NCBI GenBank assembly: GCA_038025085.1
Contig: CM076143.1
Location: 12,881,501-12,945,500, forward strand
Reading direction: 5' to 3'
Source: Tetragonia tetragonoides
Lineage: Eukaryota; Streptophyta; Magnoliopsida; Caryophyllales; Aizoaceae
DNA: 64,000 nt
In this document: positions 24,103-37,400 of the stretch, piece after piece
How the letters are laid out: the number at the start of each line of letters is the position of its first letter
Numbering within the stretch: position 1 is the stretch's first letter
Translations under genes and position numbers: made by a program
Notes under the pieces: model-generated
The model's database searches: none
Seen by the model: only the letters and a program-made list of their open reading frames with translations
Told to the model about the DNA's origin: nothing

Positions 24103-24760
24103 TTGAATTTTGAAGATAAAACCGAAGTAAGCATGGTGGAAGCCATGCATCTAGAGGTTCAGCCAGAAGGGCGAAACAAGGAACAACCACGATGGCACGA
24201 GATCGTAGAAGAAGATGAGGCCTACGAGTTTGTTGCCCAACCAGGTATGTCCTCTTCATCTTTTTTAGAATTAGAACGAGACTTAACTTCTACTTTAGAT
24301 GATTCACCATATGAATTTATAGAGGATACACTCGTAGATTTAAGGTGTTACGAAGACTTAAACATTTCAGAGATCGAAGAAATTGAGACCTGTACTTGTG
24401 AACATGATATAGACCCAGTTTTTAAGGATTTATTGGATAGAAAAGTCATAAATAATAACCATATTAAATCATTATATGTCAAAGCAGAAATTGATAATGT
24501 TGGGATAAATAGGGTTTTAATTGATAATGGGGCAGCTGTAAATGTAAAACCATTATCTACATTACCACTTTTGGGAAAATCCACGAAGGATTTAATAATT
24601 GTAGACGTAGTAGTATACGGCTTCTCTGGATAAGCCACCAAATCGAATGGACTGTTACCAGTCAAAATTAAAGTAGGAAATATGATCTCCAATACTGCTT
24701 TCTTTGTAGTTGATATAGTTCTAGTTATCAAGCATTACTAGGAAGAGATTGGATCCATAA
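24103..24760 (+). pseudogene. Tat element aspartic protease region
   Basis: The acidic linker ends in the protease core INRVLIDNGAAVNV (about 24505-24545), which corresponds to the D(T/S/G)GA active-site loop; here the second residue is Asn. The frame stops at 24633 and continues shifted. The protease would cleave the polyprotein. Confidence 0.75.
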
Positions 24761-25439
24761 CAGTTACTACACATCATCTAATTTACACCAAATACTAATA
24801 ATTTGGAATGGCGAAAGATTTGAAACTGTGAAGGCAGAAGAAAAGCCTCATCTAACCACTGCTAATTTTGTCGAAGCCAGGTTCTACACGGGGGAATGCG
24901 CGCCAATTCGAATAGAGGTGCTCGAAGAACAACGAAGTAAAGAAGCCAATCGAAGGCCAGAAGAAGACAACGAAGCAAAGATCAAGGACTTTAGCAACAA
25001 GCTAAAGGAAGGACCTTTGAAAATTACAGCTTCCTAGAGATAGTATTAGAAATAGTTGTAATTATTATTTATTTTTTCAAAATTATTGTTATGTCTAGAA
25101 CAATAAATTGTAGAAATGTTATTCGAACTAATGCAGATGTTTTTCACGAATAAAATGGTTCTGCAACTGAATTAAAGAATGCTTTAGATAAAACCCTAAG
25201 AGTTGTGGCAGGGCTGAACAATGAACAAAAGTTGATTCACGCAATGACTAATGAATTAAAAGAAATGCAAGAAGAAAGTAGCATATATGAAGTACCAGAA
25301 AGAATCTAGGAAAAGAACGAAGATATAAAAATGGAAATAAAAGATCCATTAGAAGAAGTTAATTTGGGAACTAAAGAAAATCCCAGAATAACTTACATCA
25401 GTGCGAAATTACCTCCAGAAGAAAAAGGAAAATTTCATT

Positions 25440-26430
25440 AAAATCCTAATCGAATACAAAGATTGCTTTGCTTGGGCTCATCATAAAATGCCTGGAATTG
25501 ACACTCGAATAGCACAACATGAGCTACCTATAAAAAAGGATTGTAGGCCAATTATGCAACCTCCATGAAGGATAGCCTCAGAAGTCGTTTTGGGAGTCAA
25601 AAAAGAGATTGAGAATTTACTAGAAGCAAAATTCATAAGACCAGCAAAATATGTCGAATGGCTAGCAAGTATTGTTCCAGTTGTTAAAAAGAATGGAAAA
25701 ACTAGAGTATGCATAGACTTTAGAGACCTAAATAGGGCCAACCCAAAGGATGAATATCCTATGCCAGTAGCTGATACTCTAATCAATCCAGCATCTCGAC
25801 ACAAAGTCCTATGTTTCATGGATGGATATTCAGGGTATTATCAACTACGAATTGCTAAGGAAGATAGACACTAAACCACATTTTGGTGTCTAGGTTCTTT
25901 ACGAACATTCGAATGGATAGTGATTCCTTTTGGCCTTAAGAATGCAGGGGCAACATATCAAAGAACCATGAACTACCTATTCCATGATATGATAGAAAAA
26001 TTCATGGAAGTATATATAGATGATGTGGTGATAAAATCACAATCTCACAAAGATCATCTAGATCACTTAGAAAGTGCATTTAAGAGAATGTGAAAATATA
26101 AATTAAAAATGAACCCACTCAAATGTGCTTTTGGAGTACAGGAAGGTAACTTTTTGGGATTTCTTATCCACCAACCAGGATTGAAATTGATAAGAACAAA
26201 GCGAAAGCAATTTTAGAAGCAAAACCCCCTACGAACAAAAAAGAACTCCTAAGATTCCTAGGGCAAATCAACTTCATTCGAAGGTTTATATCTAATCTAG
26301 CAGATAAAACTAAGAATTTTTCATCACTCCTAAGGTCTAAGGAAGGTGAAGAATTCCAATGGAAACCAATACACCAAGAAACATTCGATAAGATAAAATA
26401 ATACTTATCGGAACCGCCAGTTTTAATCCC
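25440..26430 (+). pseudogene. Tat element reverse transcriptase
   Basis: Recognisable RT blocks in order: VVKKNGKTRVCIDFRDLNRA (about 25680-25740), FMDGYSGYYQ (about 25816), FGLKNAGATYQR (about 25930), catalytic YIDDVV (about 26012-26030), and the thumb region with FLGQINFIRRF. In-frame stops at about 25566, 25872 and 26090 and a frameshift near 26180 inactivate it. The catalytic DD pair is intact. Confidence 0.92.
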
Positions 26431-26437
26431 ACCATGA

Positions 26438-26800
26438 TTGGGAAAACCTCTGAGATTGTATCTGTCGGCAGGAGATACCTCAATGGGATGTCTATTGGTT
26501 CAAGAAAACGACAATGGAAAAGAGCAAGCAGTCTTCTACTTATCAAAGACTCTGGCGGATACAGAGACTAGATACACACCTATCGAAAAGTGGTGTTATA
26601 GTCTATATTTTGCCTCATTAAAATTAAGGCATTACTTCATGTCCTTTACAGTTGAAGTGGTATCCCCAACAGACATATTGAAATATATATCGTCACAACC
26701 ATTATTAAAAGGAAGACTAAACAAATGGAGCATTCACCTTCTTCAATTCGATATTAGATATATACCATAAAAGGCAATAAAAGGGCAAGCTTTGGCTGAC
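26438..26800 (+). pseudogene. Tat element RNase H (pol copy)
   Basis: LYLSAGDTSMGCLLVQEN, FYLSKTL and LKLRHYF are the conserved blocks of the Ty3/gypsy RNase H-like domain. A TAA at 26768-26770 interrupts the frame where a Gln codon is usual, just before KAIKGQALADFL. Confidence 0.88.
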
Positions 26801-26859
26801 TTTTTAGTAGATCACCCATCAATTAGTGTTGATACAGAAAACCAATTCGAAGAGGACTA

Positions 26860-27270
26860 TATTGATTTAGTGCCATGGAAATTATATTTTGATGGCTCTT
26901 CTACTCGAAGAGGAGCAGGTGCTGGGATATACTTAATATCGCCAACAGGAATCCCTACGAAAATTGCAGTACAATTGGAAGAACCTTGTACCAATAATAG
27001 GGCATAATATGAAGCCTTAATCCTAGGGCTAGAAAGTCTTCTTGAATTAGGGGCTAAGAACGTGATCATAAAAGGAGATTCTCAATTGATCATAAATCAA
27101 ACAAAAGGAATCTTCAAATGCTTTAGCTCAACAACAATTCTAGGAAATGCTAGAATTAAGAAGCTACTAGAGTATTTTTATGAAGTAAAAATATATTATA
27201 TCCATCGAATCGAAAACGAAATAGCTAATGAGCTAGCTCAATTAGCTTCAGGATATAAAATTCCTTGGAG
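26860..27270 (+). pseudogene. Tat element second (archaeal-type) RNase H
   Basis: WKLYFDGSSTRRGAGAG, EALILGLESLLELGA and GDSQLIINQ are the D-E-D blocks of the extra RNase H found in Tat elements. A TAA replaces an expected Glu codon at 27004-27006 (NNRA*YEAL), removing the likely catalytic glutamate. This duplicate RNase H is the main reason for the Tat assignment. Confidence 0.88.
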
Positions 27271-27479
27271 TTATTTTCATGAAAAGATTACAATCAAAGC
27301 CAAGGAACTTATTCCATTCGAAGAGAGCGTAACAATGGAAATTAATAAAGTTGATATTATGATTAAAGAGGTTGATTGGAGGGATGAGATAATCGAATAT
27401 CTCAAAGAACCATCGAAAAATAAATACTTTAATAAGTTAAAACTCATAGCACATCGATATGTATATGATGGAGAACAAC

Positions 27480-28690
27480 TATTTCGAAATGACATTAGCG
27501 GTCTATTACTTAAATGTTTAGACTTAGGCGCCGCTTTATTAGTCATGGGAGAGATATATGAAGGCATATGTGGAGCCCATCAAACAGGGCAGAAAATGAG
27601 AAGATTGGTACACCAATATGGATATTACTGGCCACCAGTTACTAGAGACTGTATACAATATGCCAAAGGGTGCAGACCGTGCCAAAAACATGGTGGTATT
27701 CAACAAGTTCCAGCAGCCAAGCTCCATAGTATAATCAAGCCTTGGCCATTTCGAGGATGGGCAATGGACATTATTGGGGAAATTAGGTCTGCTTCATCAA
27801 AACACCATAAATATGTTTTAGTAGTCACTGACTACTTTACGAAATGGGTCGAAGCGAAGCCCTTCGTAAACACAACGTCAAGTGACATAGTAGATTTTAT
27901 CAACGAAAATATATTTACTAGATTTGGAATCCCTGAAACTATCACAATGGATCAAACTAAGGTGTTTAACAGTGACGAAATAAATTCTTTTCTAGGAAAA
28001 TTATCTGTTAAATTAACAAACTCCACTCCGTATTATGCCAAAGCGAATGGACAGGCGGAATCAACTAATAAAATTATAAAAGAGGAATTGCTAAGATGAT
28101 AAAAGACAATCCTCGCATTTGGCATGATTTGCTCTTAGAGACATTATGGGCTTATCGAACTAGCCCTAGAGAAAGCGTACTAGTAACCCCATTCCAATTG
28201 GTATTTGGACACGAAGCAGTCATTCCTGTCGAAATGAATATAAAGTCTGAAAGAATACTTAAACAAATTAATCTATCACCATGAGAGTACGAAGAGACTA
28301 TGAATATTGAACAATTGGATCAAGAAATCCTACAAATCAAAGCATTGCAAAGTATTCATAAGTTAAAGAAACAAACTGAAAAATACTACAATCGAAAAGT
28401 AAAAAAGAAACAGTTTTCCAAAGACGAATTGGTATGGAAAACAATACTCCTTTAAGGACAAAAACATAAGTTCTACGGGAAATGGTCTCCAAATTGGGAA
28501 GGACCATTCATTATAGAAAGCGTGGAACCCGGAAATGCATATAAATTGTTATATACGAATGGTAAACAATTTGAACGAGCAATAAATGGCAAATATCTAA
28601 AGAAATATTTCCCTTCGACTTGGGATATATATAAATATAACATTTACAATAGATTTCCACAACTTTGGAAAGAGATAAACGAAAGCTAAA
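27480..28690 (+). pseudogene. Tat element integrase
   Basis: An HHCC zinc domain (HQTGQKMRRL..., CRPCQKHG) is followed by the catalytic core (WAMDIIGEI, VVTDYFTKWVEA, an E within NGQAESTNK). A frameshift near 28095 separates MIKDNPRIWHDLL from the core; the C-terminal part continues to about 28688 (WEGPFIIESV). No chromodomain follows, consistent with Tat. Integrase would insert the cDNA. Confidence 0.9.
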
Positions 28691-29489
28691 ATACATAAGT
28701 AATTCGAAATAATTTATTACAAGAACTTGCGAAGAAAACCCTAAGTAAGGTACGATAATACTCGAACAGGCATCTTGAGATATGATATTCGAAATTTATC
28801 TTGAACATAAGTGCTGGAAAATGAATATCTGGTCAAAAATACCAAAGAAAAATACCCCACGATCGAAGAGTATATTCGACAGGTTCTTGATGAAAGAAAA
28901 GGGAATAAAAAATACCCCACTCGCCCTGACAAAGAAAGAATACACCACGTTCAGTGAGTGTATTTGACAGGGTGTTAACAAGAAGAAAGAACGAAAAGGA
29001 AAAGTAAGGACATCACCCTACTCGCCTCGACAAGGCTCGAATCACCCATGTTAATATGGGTAATTATGTTTGTAAGTAGGGGACATTAAGGCTATAACGA
29101 AAGAAATTATAGCAAATTTCATCTTGATGAGGACCAAGTGAAATAAATTAATATGGGTGATCATATACGAAGAAAGTTCACTATATACCTCCTCGAAAGG
29201 CTTGTGAAATAGAAAAGAGTTGAAAAATATGACTAAGTGATTAAGGAAAAGATAGGGTATATTCGACATGATGCTTATAAAATCGTAATGACATGAGGGC
29301 AGTTATCTTACGAATTAGATAACTTACAAACATCTGGCTTCTCAAGAAACATGATCGAAAGAAAAGAAAAGAAGAAAGGGATGGAGACGAGAGAAGTGAT
29401 CGCAAGATGATCAATTTATAGGAAAAAAGGGCGATATAAACAAGGAAGAAACACGAAAAATTGCGAAGACAACGTAGAAAACGAAACGG
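28691..29489. other. Tat element 3' non-coding segment
   Basis: Between integrase and the antisense gene. It holds several loosely repeated TACCCCAC(G/T)..TCGA..ATATTCGACAGG words (28850-28980) and no credible frame. Confidence 0.45.
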
Positions 29490-29550
29490 TCAAAGTCAAA
29501 ATAAAAGTATATATTCACATTGACGAAATAAATATATTACAAGAGCATTC

Positions 29551-29566
29551 AAACATTGCTTAAGGG
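29551..29566. repeat. Target-site duplication, left copy (LINE)
   Basis: AAACATTGCTTAAGGG is repeated exactly at 34470-34485 and brackets the LINE. Confidence 0.95.
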
Positions 29567-29585
29567 TCTGCTATTGTGCTCCGCT

Positions 29586-30938
29586 ATGCCGAGAGGGGGT
29601 CAGGGACGCGGTCAGGGACGTGGTCGAGGCCGACCCCGCAACCAGCAGCCGGTGATCTTTGCGATTGGAAGTTCAATTAGCTCTAGAGGTTCACCCCCAG
29701 TGGAGAATATGAATGAAACTGAGGATGTACTAGCTGGATCTTCTCTGAGTAGGGGTTTGCTTTGCCCAGATACAGATAAATCATCCTCGAGTGCACAGCC
29801 ACGAGTGGCGTGGCAGTTGATCTAGAATTCGGATGGAACACCAGTGCATGATCCATAACCATTGCCAGAGGAGCCATGGACAGGAATTTTTGAACCTAGC
29901 CGTGCGTCGTCACGAGGTATGTCGCTCTCTTAAGTGGTTCCTAAGAAAAAAGAGGGTAAGACTGTTGTTGAATTGGATAAGACTGACTATGAAAAACAAA
30001 CTGCTGTGTGGAAGAACTCTCTAATTGCTTATGTAGTTGGGGATACACCTTCTTTCAGTTATATGGAGGGCTATATAGCGAAATTCTGGAATTTTGCATC
30101 TAAACCTAATATATACCTTCATGAGGCTGGGTATTTTGTTGTTCGTTTTCAATCAGAGGAGGACAGGGATAAAGTCCTCTTCACTTGTCCGCATTTAATG
30201 AATAATAAGCCAATGGTGCTTCATTTGTGGACAGTTGAATTCAATTTCGAAGAAGAATTTCTTAGGGTTTTTCCAATTTGGGTGAAATTCCCAAATTTAC
30301 CTCTTAATTGCTGGAGTGCTGATGCATTGAGTCGGATTGCTAATGGTTTAGGAACTCCCCTATATGCTGATGAATGTACTAGCCGCCAAATCTGTATCTC
30401 TTTTGCTTGGTTTTTAGTTGAAATTGATGTCACCCAGCCCATACCTGACAAGATTACTGTGATGGATCCTACGGGAAGAGAATTTGAGCAAGCTATTACT
30501 CTAGACTGGAAACCTGATTTTTGCAATAAATGCCTGAAGGTTGGACATGATTGTGATTATCCCCCACTCCAGGCAGAGGAGTTTGTTGCACCTGCAGCCT
30601 GGAAGAACCTTAGACGCAGAAGAAGAGCTCAGGAATGGGTGGCTACAGGGAGGGTGTTTGAATTGCAGGAGACAGAGGCTAATTATGAAATGGTTGTGGC
30701 TAATAACCATGACACCGGAGGTACTGCAACAGCTGATCCTATGCCTGTAAATGACTCAAATAATGCTACTAACCAACCTGTTATTCATAGACATGGTAGC
30801 ACTTATAGTGCATCTATGGGTCTTATTTCTGATGTTGTTACAACCAGGAATGCATTTGAGATACTAGGAGTGCCAGTTTTAGAGGAAGTTAGCTTAAATG
30901 AAGATGGTAGAGGACATGCCTCCTCTTCTAATCAATGA
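29586..30938 (+). pseudogene. LINE ORF1 (DUF4283/zinc-knuckle RNA-binding protein)
   Basis: ATG at 29586 opens a basic Gly/Arg repeat (GGQGRGQGRGRGRPR). The frame is continuous to 30938 apart from three stops at about 29823, 29860 and 29931. The DUF4283 region runs about 29995-30460 (FWNFASKPNIYLHEAGYFVV, LRVFPIWVKFPNLPLNCW). A knuckle-like CNKCLKVGHDC lies at about 30521-30553. The stop TGA overlaps the ORF2 ATG (ATGA at 30935-30938), suggesting termination-reinitiation in the active ancestor. The protein would coat LINE RNA. Confidence 0.88.
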
Positions 30939-33900
30939 ATCTGCTGTGCTGGAATGTGAGAGGCTTTAATAAGCCTTTCAAAACAAAAGAGCTACGTCTC
31001 TTTTTGAAAAAGAATAAAATTGTGATCGCTAAAATTCTAGAAACAAGAGTTAAAGAAAACAAAGCTCAGAATATTGTAGATAAATTGAGAGGTGGCTGGG
31101 AGTTCATCCACAATTACTCACAGGCAATTAATGGAAGAATTTGGCTACTTTGGCAAGCTACAGAGGTAGAGATTCACATATTGCAGATTCATCAACAATA
31201 TATACACTGCAAGCTGATTAGCAGGTATAATTCATTTCAATGTTTCTTCACATTGATTTATGGCTATAATACTGTGGTTGAGAGAAAGAAGTTGTGGGAG
31301 GATTTAAATATAGTGGGGAATACCATTAATGAGCCCTGGTTATTATGTGGTGATTTCAATACTGTATTACATGTTGATGATCGTATTCATGGTGTTCCTA
31401 TTACTAATGCTGAGACACAAGATTTAAGGGACTTTATGGATACAAAAGAACTTGATGAGATCAAAAAAGATGGCAGATTTTACACATGGACTAATAGGAA
31501 TGTTAGTAGTAAAATTGATAGGGCACTTGGGAATCTGAAATGGATGGACCTTTATGGACATATTGCAGCTAACTTTGGTCAGCCTTTATTTTCTGATCAT
31601 ACCCCTGTATTATTAACTTCGGAGGTTGCTAGGGTGAGTAGTGGTAGACCATTCAGATTTGTAAATTTGCTGGCATCTCATGTGGACTATGAGAAGGTTA
31701 TTAGAGAACATTGGGACATCCCTGTGCAGGGTAGCCCAATGTTTAGGACTTGGTCTAAGCTCAAAGCATGCAAAGCACCTCTATAGAAGCTGATGGTTTA
31801 GGAATACAATGGAATTGATAAGCGGGTTGACATGGCTAGAGAGAAATTAACAACAAATTCAGTGTCAACTGGGTGATGATATCACTGACAGGCTGTTGTG
31901 TGATCAGGAAGCTGAATGCTTGAAAATTTAGAGAAGTGGTCAGGCATACAAGAACAGATTTGTAAACAAAAAGCCAAAGCACATTGGATTAGGGAAGGGG
32001 ATGATAATACTAGATTTTTCTTTGCTTCCATGGCAGCTAGGAAGCATCAGAGCCATATCACTTCCTTATCTGATTCAACGGCTAGGAGACTAACCAGACC
32101 TGCTGAGATACATCAGGAGATTGTTGAGTTCTACAAAGGGCTAATGGGAGCCAGTGCCACTGTTTCGCCTCAGGTTGATATGAATGTGATGAATAAAGGC
32201 CCTCAACTAACTCATGCTCAGCAGATGGGTTTAGTTAAAGAGGTGTCAGATGAAGAAATAAAAAAAGCTCTTTATTCCATAGATGACAACAAGGCCCCAG
32301 GGATAGATGGGTTCAATGCAAAGTTTTTCAAGCAAGCATGGCCAGTAATATAAGATGATGTGTTAGAAGCGGTGAAACATTTTTTCAACACTGGTCGCAT
32401 GCTGAAATCTGTGAATTGTGCAACTGTCACGCTTGTCCCCAAAAGTAGAGAATCCTAGTATAATCAAAGAGTTCCGCCCCATTGCATGTTGTACTACTCT
32501 ATACAAGATCATTTCCAAACTCATGGCAGGTAGACTTCAACATATTAATGGAGATTTAGTTGGAGAATGTCAGTCTGCATTCATCCCTGGCAGGTTGATC
32601 TCTGATAATATACTGTTGGGACACGAGCTAGTAAAAGGATACAATAGAAAATATGTATCACCAAGGTGTATGATCAAGGTTGATCTCCAAAAAGCCTATG
32701 ACTCCTTGGAGTGGTGCTTTGTTGAACAAGTACTGAAAGGTATGGGTTTCCCTCATAAATTCATTCACTGGATTTTGCAATGCATTCAGACTGTGAGCTA
32801 TACAATTATTATCAATGGGGAATTTTCTGATTTCTTTCCAGCAAAGAAAGGGCTCAGGCAGGGAGACCCTCTCTCTCCCTATGTGTTTGTGTTAGCTATG
32901 GACTATTTGAACAGATGTTTGAGGGGTTTAAAAGATCAACCGGGGTTCAATTTTCATCCTAGATGCAAGAGACTGGGAATTACTCATTTATGTTTTGCTG
33001 ATGACCTTCTCCTTTTTGCTAGAGGTGACCTGGCATCAGTTAAACACCTTAATAGCTGTTTCTTACAGTTTTCAGAAGCTTCTGGGTTACGAGCCAATCT
33101 AGCTAAAAGTCAAGTCTTCTTTGGTGGAGTTAGTCTCACTGATAGAGACATAATCCTTGATTTTACAGGGTATTCTCAAGGGGAGCTCCCTGTCAAGTAT
33201 CTTGGTGTTCCCATGTCAACAAAGAAACTTTTTGTTTTGCGATGCCAAGGATTGGTTGAGAAAATTACTAGCAGGTTGAGATCTTGGACAGCAAAACACT
33301 TATCTTATGCGGGGAGAGTGCAGTTGATAAAGGCAGTCTTATTTGGGATCCAAGCATTCTGGACACAATTATTTGTGTTGCCAAAGAAAGTAATGAAACT
33401 TATTGGAGCTCTGTGCAGATCATATCTATGGTCAGGTGAATCACATGTGACAAAAAGGGCACTTATAGCACGGGACAGGATTTGTCTTCCAAAAGGTGCA
33501 GGAGGTTTAAATCTGATAGACCTCAAAATTTGGAATCAAGCTGCTAGACTGAAACTGTTATGGGCATTAAGTACCAAAAAAGACAGCATATGGGTCAAAT
33601 GGGTACATAGCTACTACATTAAGAACAAGGATTGTATGAGCATGCAGGCACCCACAAAAGCTTCATGGGCTGTGAGGAAAATATTTGACATGAGGAAGCA
33701 CATGAGTAGCCTTGGCAGCTGGGATAATATTGTGAAACGAAACAAATTCTCTATTGGTACTGCTTATTATATCATCAAAGGTCAGTTTGACAAAGTGCCA
33801 TGGAGGAAATTGGTCTATGGAAATCATGCATCTCCAAAAGCTAACTTTATAACATGGTTAGCTTTACATCAGAAGTTTCATACAAAAGACATCCTTGTAC

Positions 33901-34279
33901 AATGGGGAATTCCAGTTGATCCTACTTGTAACCTATGTGAAGAGGAGAATGAAACTTTTGAGCACTTGATGTTTAACTGCAGCTTCTCCAAAACAGTCTG
34001 GGAGGGAGTATTAAACTGGCTGAAAATCAACAGGTCCTACCTCAACTGGGACCAGATATTGGTTGGCTACTGGTGAATACCAAAGGGAAATCAATGCGAG
34101 CTGCTAGCCTCAGAGCTTGTTTCGCAGAGTCTGTATATCATGTTTGGCTTGAGCGCAAGGCTCGGGTGTTTCACTAGAAGAATGAGACAGAAAGTAGAGT
34201 CCTGCACAGAATCAAGATGGCCATATGTATCAGAGCACAGTTAAATAGTAAACTAGCTAAATACTTGGCAGGTTTATAG
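30935..34279 (+). pseudogene. LINE ORF2 (endonuclease, reverse transcriptase, zf-RVT)
   Basis: The endonuclease domain runs 30935-31660 (LLCWNVRGFNKPFK, LLCGDFNTVLHVDDR, SDHTPVLL, with catalytic D and SDH residues present). Stops cluster at 31784-31915. The RT runs from about 32280 (NKAPGIDGFNAKFFK) with a one-base shift near 32440, then FRPIACCTTLYKIISK, KVDLQKAYDSLEW, GLRQGDPLSPYVF and catalytic FADD (about 32995). The zf-RVT region is at about 33740-34030 (CNLCEEENETFEHLMFNC). A shift near 34074 separates the final YHVWLERKARVFH segment ending at about 34279. Dead, but each catalytic motif is still readable. Confidence 0.93.
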
Positions 34280-34469
34280 GGAGGTTTATCTTTGATGTTA
34301 TAGGTTTCTGGTATGTAGATCACCTACAGGTTGAGGTTGTTGTTCACTTGGTTAGTATTTTAGGTGATAAGGAATTGTATGGACGGTAGGGGTCCTTTGT
34401 ACTAATTCTTCCTATTCCTGGTAATTAATATAAATCTTTTAATTACCAAAAAAAATAAAAAAATAAAAT

Positions 34470-34485
34470 AAACATTGCTTAAGGG
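34470..34485. repeat. Target-site duplication, right copy (LINE)
   Basis: Exact match to 29551-29566, directly after the LINE A-rich tail. Confidence 0.95.
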
Positions 34486-37400
34486 AACTCAAAATGGTCC
34501 TAGCTGTAGTTTGCGAAAATTTAAGATAAGACACCCTATCGACATGATCCTTAACTGATTGTGCCATAGCTATTAGACGACTCTCCTCGTCAATAAAAGC
34601 AGTATTCAAAGAAGGCAATTGCTCCAAAAGTTGACCCCCACGAGCTTGAAGGAGTTGCAATTTTTGATCAATATCAGATAATTCAGTAGATAAGGCTCGA
34701 TAAACCCCCGTCTCTTGCTGAAGTAGTGTATGAGAATCTTCGAGTTGAGTGTACAACACCTTCAAAGCCTTATCTGATATAGATGCATCATGAGCGTCAT
34801 GAATAAATCGAGTAAGAACTTCCACATTGTTGAGTACCAAATTCCTAATCCGTTCAGGAAAGAGAGATTGAATACTAACAAAGAAACTCTGAAGCTCAAC
34901 CGCAGTTTCGACGCGAGTGGCATCAGATAAAAGGGCGTCAATCAAACGAATACCTTCATCCCTCGAACGCATAGTTGAAGTAGAAAGAGATGTAGAAACG
35001 CCTACAAAGTAAAACAAGAACATGAGTATATAAATTCACGAAGGGATAAAAGTTCATAATAAAAGAATTCTAACCTGTAACAACCACCGTATCAGTTTGA
35101 GATACAGCTGCCACTTTGAGTTGTGGTGATTGAACAACCAAGTCTGGCTGACGATCAGGAGAGGGGTTAGGAGAGGGCAAGACTGGATCCTCTAACCTAG
35201 AGTTATTTGCCCCAATATCATCTGAATCGGACGAAATAGCTATTTCCACCCTATCTGAAAAAAGGAAGTAACTTGGTTATTTTAGAAAATAGACAGAGAT
35301 TAAAAGAAAGAAAGAAAGAAAGAGTCCATACTCGAGGGGGAACGAATGGTAGAAGTGTGGTCAGGAGAAGCATGTCTTGACGGGGTTGAGGGCGACGAAT
35401 CCTCAACCACAGGCTCTGTATACAAGAACAAAATTAAATATGATAAAATAGAATCGAAAGATGAATCGAAATAGAGCTAACAACCATACCGGGTGGAAAT
35501 ACCACTAAGGATTGAGAAATAGGCTCCACCACAGAAGAGGGGGGGCGAAGTGATAGGACCTCCTATATATGAATAGAATAGTAAGTGAAGAATTCGTTTA
35601 TAAATCCCGATGAAGGTACAAGTTAGAAACTACCTCTATTTCGACGACGCTGATGATAAGTGGCTCATCAGAGGAACAATAGTCAGACTCTTCGATAGAA
35701 TCTGGGGGTACAATAGATGCTCCTCTTCGACTCGAGGACGGAAAATCTCTAGGCCGCTTCAGACTAGATGAAGAAGGCATAGATGAAGAATGCATCATGC
35801 TAATAGGTGTCACGATGAGAGGAGGCACGTTAACAGCGTCCTCGCTTGTTGGTTCCTCGTCAGAAAAGGCCTCCGGGATAGGCTTCAATCAATATAACAT
35901 AAGTTATAAAGAAAAACCACGAAAAACAAATTAAAGTTAAGAAAATAACTTATAGAAAAGAGAAAAATACCTCAAGGAGGAAAGGAGGAGGAACAAGAGC
36001 TCTGAAGGGAATAATGGCAGCAGCATTCGCAGGATCTTTAGGGTAAAGAACCCCTAAAACAGCATTAATGCGGGGACAAAGGAAATCAGGATGCAAATAA
36101 GTAGAAGCAAACCGATTGCACCATCGAGCATAACCAGACTCAACTCGAGCAGCTCTCACCCAAGGAAGAATCTTCCTCTTTCTTCTTTAGGTGGAAAGGG
36201 TGCATTGAGTTCGAAGATACAGCTCATGTCTGCCAGATTCCACCAACTTCTAACTAACCTCTGCCCCCAATAAGTTAGTCCTTGAAGACCAAGGACGATT
36301 GAGGGTATCAATGAAAGGAACAGCACAGGTCTGTATCGGACCAAACTGTCAGGCAACAAGTTGGGGGTTATAAACTTCAACTCCCATTTCGTGGCAATCA
36401 ACAAAGAGAAGGTCACGAGCACATAATACTGAATTCCAATAATGCTGAACTTGATCATCAGAAATCTAAAAAGGGTTGAAGGAAGAAAGCCATGAAGGGG
36501 AAGCTGCTCGAGCACGATCAACTGCACCAGGAACGATACCCAAATCTCGACCAGGATGCCAGTTAAAGAATGAAGGCCTTGAAAGAAACTCAAGAAGCAC
36601 TCGAGAGAAATCATGAGGAATCGAGGGGGCACACTTGTTAAAAACAGCCTCTGCAACACAACCCCATTCATCTCGAGGGGATTTATTACAGTTAATAAGG
36701 GAACCCCCAAATTTATCCAGCTCCCTTCGAAATTGAAGATCATAATCCTTATCAGATAAAGTATGGACTAGATGAAGGTAATATACATGAGCCCAAACAG
36801 TCAATATCCACAAGGGACAAGTCTGCCTATATATTCGAGAAGGTTCAATGACCATTCGGCTCAAGCCTCGATACAGCTGAGATAGAAGAAATGGAGCTAA
36901 GGGGATAAGACCTTTCATTGAAGCTATATTGGCTGCTAAAGGAAGAAAAATTTGACCTATGTTATAAGATTTCCCCATGCATAATCGACTAAAGACATAA
37001 ACTAAGAAAAGGACAACCTCTCCCTTCGTAACAGGGCCCGAGTGAAACAAAAGGGCATTCAGTGCACTCCAAGATTGTTTCTGACCCAACAGAAGAGAAG
37101 CAGATTCTAAATACTCCGTTGTGACAGCAGGGGAACAACGAATATAACTAAGCTCTACAGATGATGTATCAGGATTCAAACCGGTGAAGAATGCTATGTC
37201 CTCAAGAGTAACAGTTTGAATGCCACTACCCGAAATAAAACAATTAATTGCGGGGTTCCATGACAACAAAATGGAAAGAGAAACATTGGCTTCGAAAGGA
37301 ATAGTTTTAAACAAAGCCAAACGAATGAAATCATAGATTTGATTGTCCTTCCAACGACCATGAAAATCTTTAAAACGATCAAACCACTTTCGAGGGAAAG

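Larger units (their letters stand above)
29567..34469 (+). mobile_element. L1-type LINE inserted in the Tat element
   Basis: About 4.9 kb with ORF1, ORF2, a short 3' UTR and an A-rich tail (34447-34469), bracketed by a perfect 16-bp target-site duplication. This is proof of target-primed reverse transcription. The first ATG lies about 20 bp from the 5' end, so the 5' UTR is probably truncated. It is inserted in the last exon of the antisense gene and in the same orientation as Tat gag-pol. Confidence 0.95.

Noticed and set aside
36156..36743. 195-codon frame overlapping the antisense gene
   Set aside because: Shadow frame of the PMD-like region; hydrophobic, no domain.
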